From Mesorhizobium sp. 65-26 (GTDB lineage: Bacteria; Pseudomonadota; Alphaproteobacteria; Rhizobiales; Rhizobiaceae), in assembly GCA_001899205.1 (NCBI GenBank), contig MKVL01000024.1:1-45840 (forward strand): a stretch of DNA of 45,840 nucleotides, written 5' to 3'. Each line of letters starts with the position of its first letter. The first letter of the stretch is position 1. The notes under the pieces are model-generated. The model had not been told where the DNA came from, did not search any database, and saw only the letters and a list, made by a program, of their open reading frames with translations. Made by a program: the position numbers and the translations under genes. Of the stretch, positions 41,868 to 45,840 are shown piece after piece.

Positions 41868-43343
41868 TTGCCCCTGCGCCTGCCGATGGTTCGCCACCTG
41901 AAGTCCCCCGATCTGTTCGACGCGATCGACCGCGTGCCGGCACTTGGGACGCCAATCGGTCGGAGTACTTTTGAGGTCTCCAATCCATCGACGGGCGAAG
42001 TGCTGGCGGAACTTCCAGACATGGGCGTCGGGGAAACGCGCGCGGCGATCGACAAGGCCTATGTCGCACAGGCCGAATGGGCAGCGTTGACGGCCCGGGA
42101 GCGCAGCGAAATGCTATGGCGGTGGCATCAACTGATCGTCGACCACACCGACGATCTCGCTGCAATTCTCACCGCCGAAATGGGCAAGCCGCTTGCCGAA
42201 GCGAAATCGGAAGTGTCGCATGCGGCGGCGTACCTGCAATGGTATGCCGAGGAGGCCAATCGCATCTATGGCGAAACCATCTCCGCTCCGTCGACGGACC
42301 GCCGGATGCTGGTGATCAAGCAGCCCATCGGCGTGGTCGGCACGATCACGCCGTGGAATTTTCCCGCGTCCATGGTTGCGCGCAAGATCTCGCCGGCGCT
42401 GGCGGCGGGCTGCTCGATCGTGTTGAAGCCCGCCGAGCAAACGCCGCTGGTCGCCGGGGCCATGTTTGCGCTCGCCGCCGTGGCCGGTTTTCCCAACGGT
42501 GTCGTGAACCTAATCTACGCTTCCGAGGGTGCAGCGGTAGGGCGAGAGCTCTGCTACAATCCCAAAGTGCGCAAGATCAGCTTTACCGGATCGACCGAGG
42601 TCGGCCGGCTGCTCATGCGCCAGTGCTCCGACCAGATCAAGAAGGTGAGCCTCGAACTCGGCGGCAATGCGCCCTTCATCGTCTTCGACGACGCCAACAT
42701 CGACGCCTCGGTGGACGGGGCAGTCCAGGCGAAGTTCCGCAATGCCGGCCAGACCTGCGTTTCCGCCAACCGTCTCTACGTCCAGTCGGGCGTTCACGAT
42801 GCATTCGTCGACAAATTTGTGGAACGGGTTCGCCAACTTCGGGTCGGTGATGGTTTCGACCCCGGTGTCGCCGTCGGCCCGCTGATCGACAGCCAGGCGC
42901 TCGCCAAGATCGAATCCCACATCGCCGATGCCCTGCAAAAGGGCGGCACCATCCGCTGTGGCGGCGACCGGATCGGCAGGGAGGGCACATTCTTCCAGCC
43001 GACTGTCCTCACCGATATTTCCAGCGAAATGACGGTGGCGCGGGAAGAGACTTTCGGGCCCCTCGCTCCAGTCATCCGCTTCGAGGATGCGGATCAGGTC
43101 GTGCGCGAGGCCAACGACACCATCTACGGTCTCGCCGCCTATTTCTATGCCTCGAACCTGAAGCGTGTCTGGCGCGTGGCCGAAGCCCTCGAATATGGCA
43201 TGGTGGGCATCAACACCGGCCGCATGTCTTCGGAGGCCGCGCCTTTCGGCGGGGTGAAGCAGTCCGGCATCGGCCGGGAGGGTTCTCGTCATGGCCTCGA
43301 GGACTATCTCGAGATGAAGTATCTCTGCATGGGCGGCATCTGA
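41868..43343 (+). CDS. gabD: NAD(P)-dependent succinate-semialdehyde dehydrogenase
   Basis: 491 residues from a TTG at 41868, chosen because GAGGAGGA ends 7 bases upstream; an ATG at 41886 and a longer frame from 41811 are alternatives. Aldehyde dehydrogenase fold: ITPWNFPASM (cofactor and oxyanion Asn), FTGSTEVGR, catalytic Glu in LELGGNAPF, catalytic Cys in GQTCVSANR, and EETFGPLAPV. The ending FGGVKQSGIGREGSRHG is typical of the GabD/SSADH group, which makes succinate from GABA breakdown. No GABA transaminase is nearby, so the exact aldehyde is uncertain. Unrelated to the copper genes as far as I can see. Confidence 0.88.
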   Translation: MPLRLPMVRHLKSPDLFDAIDRVPALGTPIGRSTFEVSNPSTGEVLAELPDMGVGETRAAIDKAYVAQAEWAALTARERSEMLWRWHQLIVDHTDDLAAILTAEMGKPLAEAKSEVSHAAAYLQWYAEEANRIYGETISAPSTDRRMLVIKQPIGVVGTITPWNFPASMVARKISPALAAGCSIVLKPAEQTPLVAGAMFALAAVAGFPNGVVNLIYASEGAAVGRELCYNPKVRKISFTGSTEVGRLLMRQCSDQIKKVSLELGGNAPFIVFDDANIDASVDGAVQAKFRNAGQTCVSANRLYVQSGVHDAFVDKFVERVRQLRVGDGFDPGVAVGPLIDSQALAKIESHIADALQKGGTIRCGGDRIGREGTFFQPTVLTDISSEMTVAREETFGPLAPVIRFEDADQVVREANDTIYGLAAYFYASNLKRVWRVAEALEYGMVGINTGRMSSEAAPFGGVKQSGIGREGSRHGLEDYLEMKYLCMGGI

Positions 43344-43422
43344 CCGACAGAAATAGAGGGGCTCACCGTTCCCACAGGCTCAGGACGATCCACCCCGTCG
43401 CAGCGAGTGAACCACACTATTC

Positions 43423-43440
43423 AAATTTTAGATAAAATTT
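43423..43440. promoter_or_regulatory. AT-rich palindrome upstream of the second BTLCP gene
   Basis: AAATTTTA-GA-TAAAATTT is a perfect 8-bp dyad with a 2-base centre, about 92 bases before the ATG at 43532, in an unusually AT-rich stretch. It could be an operator or a UP-like promoter element; no regulator can be named. Confidence 0.4.
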
Positions 43441-43531
43441 CTTTGGCTTTTATTTGATATCTACTTTCCAATTTTGCGCCGAGTAAATGCGTGTGTGTCA
43501 CAGTGTTTCCTCAATGGGGAGACGCACAGTG

Positions 43532-44140
43532 ATGAAGAAGATTGCGAAAAATCTGGGGCTGTTGGCAATATCGGTGTGGCTTGGTGCTTGGGGAACAGCC
43601 AATGCGGCAGAACCTGCCTTCATGCACACCGGTGGCCGGACCACGCAGCCGGTCGGCCACTACGAGTTCTGCCAGCGTTTACCTGGCGAATGCCGTCAGA
43701 TCACACCGAAAGGGGTACCGATCGAACTGACGCGCAAGCTCTGGGCCAAGATCATAGAAGTCAATAACGGCGTCAATGTCCAGGTAAAGCCCAAGACGGA
43801 CATGGAGAACTATGGCATCGAGGACTATTGGACTTTCCCCGACAACGGCTTCGGCGACTGTGAGGACTATGCGTTGGAGAAGCGCCGGCGACTGATGAGC
43901 GCGGGAGTTCCGGCCGGTGACCTGCTGCTGACGGTGGCGCGCCTGCCGAATGGCGACGGTCACGCGGTTCTTACCGTTCGCACCAGCCTCGGCGAATTCA
44001 TACTGGACAATTTGGAATCGAGGGTGCTCTCATTCACTGAAACGGACTACACCTATTTGAAGCGTCAATCGTCCGAGAATTCGGGCGTTTGGGTCACGAT
44101 TAACGAGGGTGGCGAAGCGCCGGTGGCCAGCGTCCGCTAA
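43532..44140 (+). CDS. BTLCP-family (DUF920) transglutaminase-like cysteine peptidase, second copy
   Basis: 202 residues from ATG 43532 (GGGGAGA 9 bases upstream). Signal peptide ending TANA, then the BTLCP domain with Cys110 (GDCEDY), His144 (GHAVLTV) and Asp159 (ILDNL). It shares the plan and many motifs (QP.GHY.FC, PGEC, GDCEDY.LEKRR) with the copy at 1159-1776. The substrate is probably a surface or envelope protein. Its promoter region is AT-rich with a palindrome and differs from the CtrA-like site before the other copy, so the two are probably expressed under different conditions. Confidence 0.86.
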   Translation: MKKIAKNLGLLAISVWLGAWGTANAAEPAFMHTGGRTTQPVGHYEFCQRLPGECRQITPKGVPIELTRKLWAKIIEVNNGVNVQVKPKTDMENYGIEDYWTFPDNGFGDCEDYALEKRRRLMSAGVPAGDLLLTVARLPNGDGHAVLTVRTSLGEFILDNLESRVLSFTETDYTYLKRQSSENSGVWVTINEGGEAPVASVR

Positions 44141-44243
44141 AGGCACATAAGCGCGAGAGACTTCAGGTCGGGTCGTGGTTGCTGATTGCAGTAAGCAAAG
44201 CCATGGTCTCGCTACGCGCCGATCAGGCCGACAATGCGCTCCT

Positions 44244-45107
44244 TCAGCCGGCTCGTGCCGCCCGCGGCTGCGGCGCCGGCTTTGCCGTCGCCATGGCCCA
44301 GATGCCGGCGAGCACCATCGGCGTGGACAGGATCATGCCCATGGTCAACCAGCTGGTGCCGAGCAGGTAGCCGAGCTGCTGATCCGGCTCGCGGAAGAAC
44401 TCGACAAAGATGCGCGACAGGCCGTAGCCGCAGATGAAGGCACCGCCGACGAAGCGCGGCGCCTTCAGTTTCAGGCGCGAATGGGTGAGGACGCGTAGCA
44501 CCAGGAACAGCACGAGGCCTTCGAGCAAGGCCTCATAGAGTTGGCTGGGATGGCGCGTGAACGGTCCGCCATTGGGGAACTGGATCGCCCAGGGCACGTT
44601 CGAGGGCCGGCCCCAAAGCTCGGAATTGATGAAGTTGGCGACACGCACCAGGCCGAGCCCGACCGGCACGCCGGCCGACACCACGTCGAACAAGGTCCAG
44701 GTGGGGATGCGGCGCTTGAGCGAGAACAGCGTCATGGCGAGGATGACGCCGAGCAGGCCGCCATGGAAGGACATGCCGCCCTGCCAGACGGCGAAGATGT
44801 CGAGCGGATGCGCGATGTAGCGCGGCAGGTCGTAGAACAGCACGTAGCCTGTGCGCCCGCCCAGCACCACGCCGATCGCCGCCCAGACGATGAAATCGTC
44901 GAGGTCCTCGGGCTTCATCGGCAGATGGCCATCCGGCCACAGGCGAGGGGTGGTGACGAGACGTTTGGCGTACCACCAGGCGAACAGGATGCCCACGATA
45001 TAGCCGACGCCGTACCAGTGCACCGCCAGCGGTCCGATTTGGACGATGACCGGATCGATATTGGGGAAGGGCAGCGCGGCAAGCGGCAGGAGGAAATATT
45101 CGCTCAA
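44244..45107 (-). CDS. lgt: Prolipoprotein diacylglyceryl transferase
   Basis: 287 residues from a TTG at 45107 (GGGAGA 5 bases upstream); the frame is open to 45146. Seven membrane helices with Lgt motifs: [33 protein letters not shown], the Lgt signature [15 protein letters not shown] and the [10 protein letters not shown] block, with the conserved Arg, His and Glu residues in place. It attaches diacylglycerol to the lipobox Cys of prolipoproteins. It is divergent from lspA, the next enzyme in the same pathway. Whether it is the only lgt of the cell cannot be told. Confidence 0.95.
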   Translation of the reverse strand: MSEYFLLPLAALPFPNIDPVIVQIGPLAVHWYGVGYIVGILFAWWYAKRLVTTPRLWPDGHLPMKPEDLDDFIVWAAIGVVLGGRTGYVLFYDLPRYIAHPLDIFAVWQGGMSFHGGLLGVILAMTLFSLKRRIPTWTLFDVVSAGVPVGLGLVRVANFINSELWGRPSNVPWAIQFPNGGPFTRHPSQLYEALLEGLVLFLVLRVLTHSRLKLKAPRFVGGAFICGYGLSRIFVEFFREPDQQLGYLLGTSWLTMGMILSTPMVLAGIWAMATAKPAPQPRAARAG

Positions 45108-45224
45108 CAGGGTCTCCCGGTTGCGGTCGCGTTTAGGCGCGGACACGATGTGCCATGATTGCGGCTGATTTTCATTCTAGACCATGTTCATTCTTCGGCG
45201 TCCGCTTGTCAGTGAGAGCAGAGA

Positions 45225-45737
45225 TTGAGAAACGAAGGCAAGCCTGATGTCGTGTCGGGGCGGATTTATCCAGTTAGGACGGCAGCGGCGACAATCTCCT
45301 TCGCAGCCCTAATTCTCGACTTGTGCACAAAAGGCTGGGTACGTGCCTCGCTTCCGTTTCCCGACGGGCTCGATCCTTTACCGTTTGTGGCGCTGCGCCC
45401 GAGGTACAACGAGGGCACTACATTTGGCCTGTTTTCAGGTGAAACCACGATGCAGTTGATGAGCCTGGTCGTGGTAACCGTGCTTGGTCTCGTTGTTCTC
45501 TGTTGGTGGTTTGCTCGTGCCCGAGAGCCATGGGTCATCATCGGTGCTAGCCTCATGGCGGCCGGAGCACTTGGTAATCTGGTGGACCGTATAGTCGTCG
45601 GGATGGTCACGGATTTCATAGGTCTGCACCTAGGGTCGTGGTATTCCCCCATCTTCAATCTGGCCGACATTTGGGTGGTTTCCGGTTCATTTCTGGTGCT
45701 CTTCGGGTTTCGTAGCGATAGGCCACAACCCGAATGA
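45225..45737 (+). CDS. lspA: Lipoprotein signal peptidase (signal peptidase II)
   Basis: 170 residues from a TTG at 45225; a GTG at 45252 is possible. Four membrane helices, with the catalytic Asp121 (GNLVDRI) and Asp147 (FNLADIW) and the first-helix region DLCTKGWV. It cleaves prolipoprotein signal peptides after Lgt has acted. It is an aspartyl protease of the inner membrane. LspA copies are often carried on heavy-metal resistance islands (for example the pbrC type). Here it stands head-to-head with lgt and may serve the lipoproteins of the Cus locus. Confidence 0.9.
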   Translation: MRNEGKPDVVSGRIYPVRTAAATISFAALILDLCTKGWVRASLPFPDGLDPLPFVALRPRYNEGTTFGLFSGETTMQLMSLVVVTVLGLVVLCWWFARAREPWVIIGASLMAAGALGNLVDRIVVGMVTDFIGLHLGSWYSPIFNLADIWVVSGSFLVLFGFRSDRPQPE

Positions 45738-45840
45738 GCCCGATGGACCAGGTAAGCGATGATTAACCATTAGAATGGATATTCGGATGTGAGAACCACG
45801 CATCCGTTTGGGCAAATCCGGGGACAAACGGCAGCCTGCA

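Noticed and set aside
1-45840. tRNA, rRNA, CRISPR, integrase or insertion-sequence features
   Set aside because: No cloverleaf, repeat-spacer pattern, transposase motif or terminal inverted repeats were recognised on reading both strands; a tRNAscan, ISfinder or CRISPR search would settle this.

Overview
This window looks like part of an alphaproteobacterial genome, most likely Hyphomicrobiales of the Mesorhizobium/Phyllobacteriaceae kind. The clues are a high-GC sequence, two periplasmic BTLCP-type cysteine peptidases, an NrsF-type anti-sigma protein, a cobalamin-riboswitch cbtBA locus, and two TTAA-N7-TTAA sites matching the CtrA-box consensus. No rRNA, tRNA, CRISPR array, integrase or recognisable insertion sequence was seen. 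It reads as an accessory island dominated by copper handling and cell-envelope maintenance.

Layout. 1-5100: the end of an envelope protein, a BTLCP peptidase, nrsF without a recognisable sigma partner, a candidate small RNA and an M23 peptidase. 5160-9612: a Tat-exported transglutaminase-fold protein, an FtsI-like penicillin-binding protein and a CxxC membrane protein in one transcriptional unit, then a sugar O-methyltransferase-like protein and a His-rich exported protein. 9700-12700: remains of a P1B-type metal ATPase, a second candidate small RNA, a CopL-like protein, a coupled 33-residue leader ORF with a DsbA-like oxidoreductase, a rhodanese, and an SPW-type membrane protein gene broken by one in-frame TAG. 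12708-14111: YdcF/ElyC-like protein and cytochrome b561.

14124-22657 is the copper core. copA, cueR, a multicopper oxidase and a YqaA/DedA-like gene run on the minus strand. copZ, a fused DUF4396-multicopper oxidase and a thioredoxin-reductase-like gene run on the plus strand. Two CueR-type promoters with 19-bp spacers lie between the two arms. 22716-28110 holds an FNR-like oxidoreductase with a divergent TetR regulator and a pair of matching dyads, an orphan iron-binding-protein-like gene, a histidine-phosphatase homologue lacking its catalytic His, and a cobalamin riboswitch with cbtB (frameshifted) and cbtA.

28312-38887 is a complete Cus-type efflux locus on the minus strand: CusA, CusB, a FixH/YtkA-like protein, CusF, a cupredoxin, a third multicopper oxidase, a TolC/CusC-like lipoprotein and CopL-like proteins. 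It is interrupted by one plus-strand secreted protein gene. 39000-45840 carries a third candidate small RNA, a DUF1624 acyltransferase-like membrane protein, a DUF922 protease, a succinate-semialdehyde dehydrogenase, a second BTLCP peptidase, and divergent lgt and lspA.

Putting these together (inference): CopA and CopZ handle cytosolic Cu(I), CueR senses it, three oxidases and the cupredoxin/CusF detoxify the periplasm, and CusCBA expels copper. DsbA, rhodanese, thioredoxin-reductase-like and FNR-like enzymes could deal with thiol and redox damage. The spare FtsI, transglutaminase, YdcF, Lgt and LspA genes could support the cell wall and lipoprotein machinery under metal stress.
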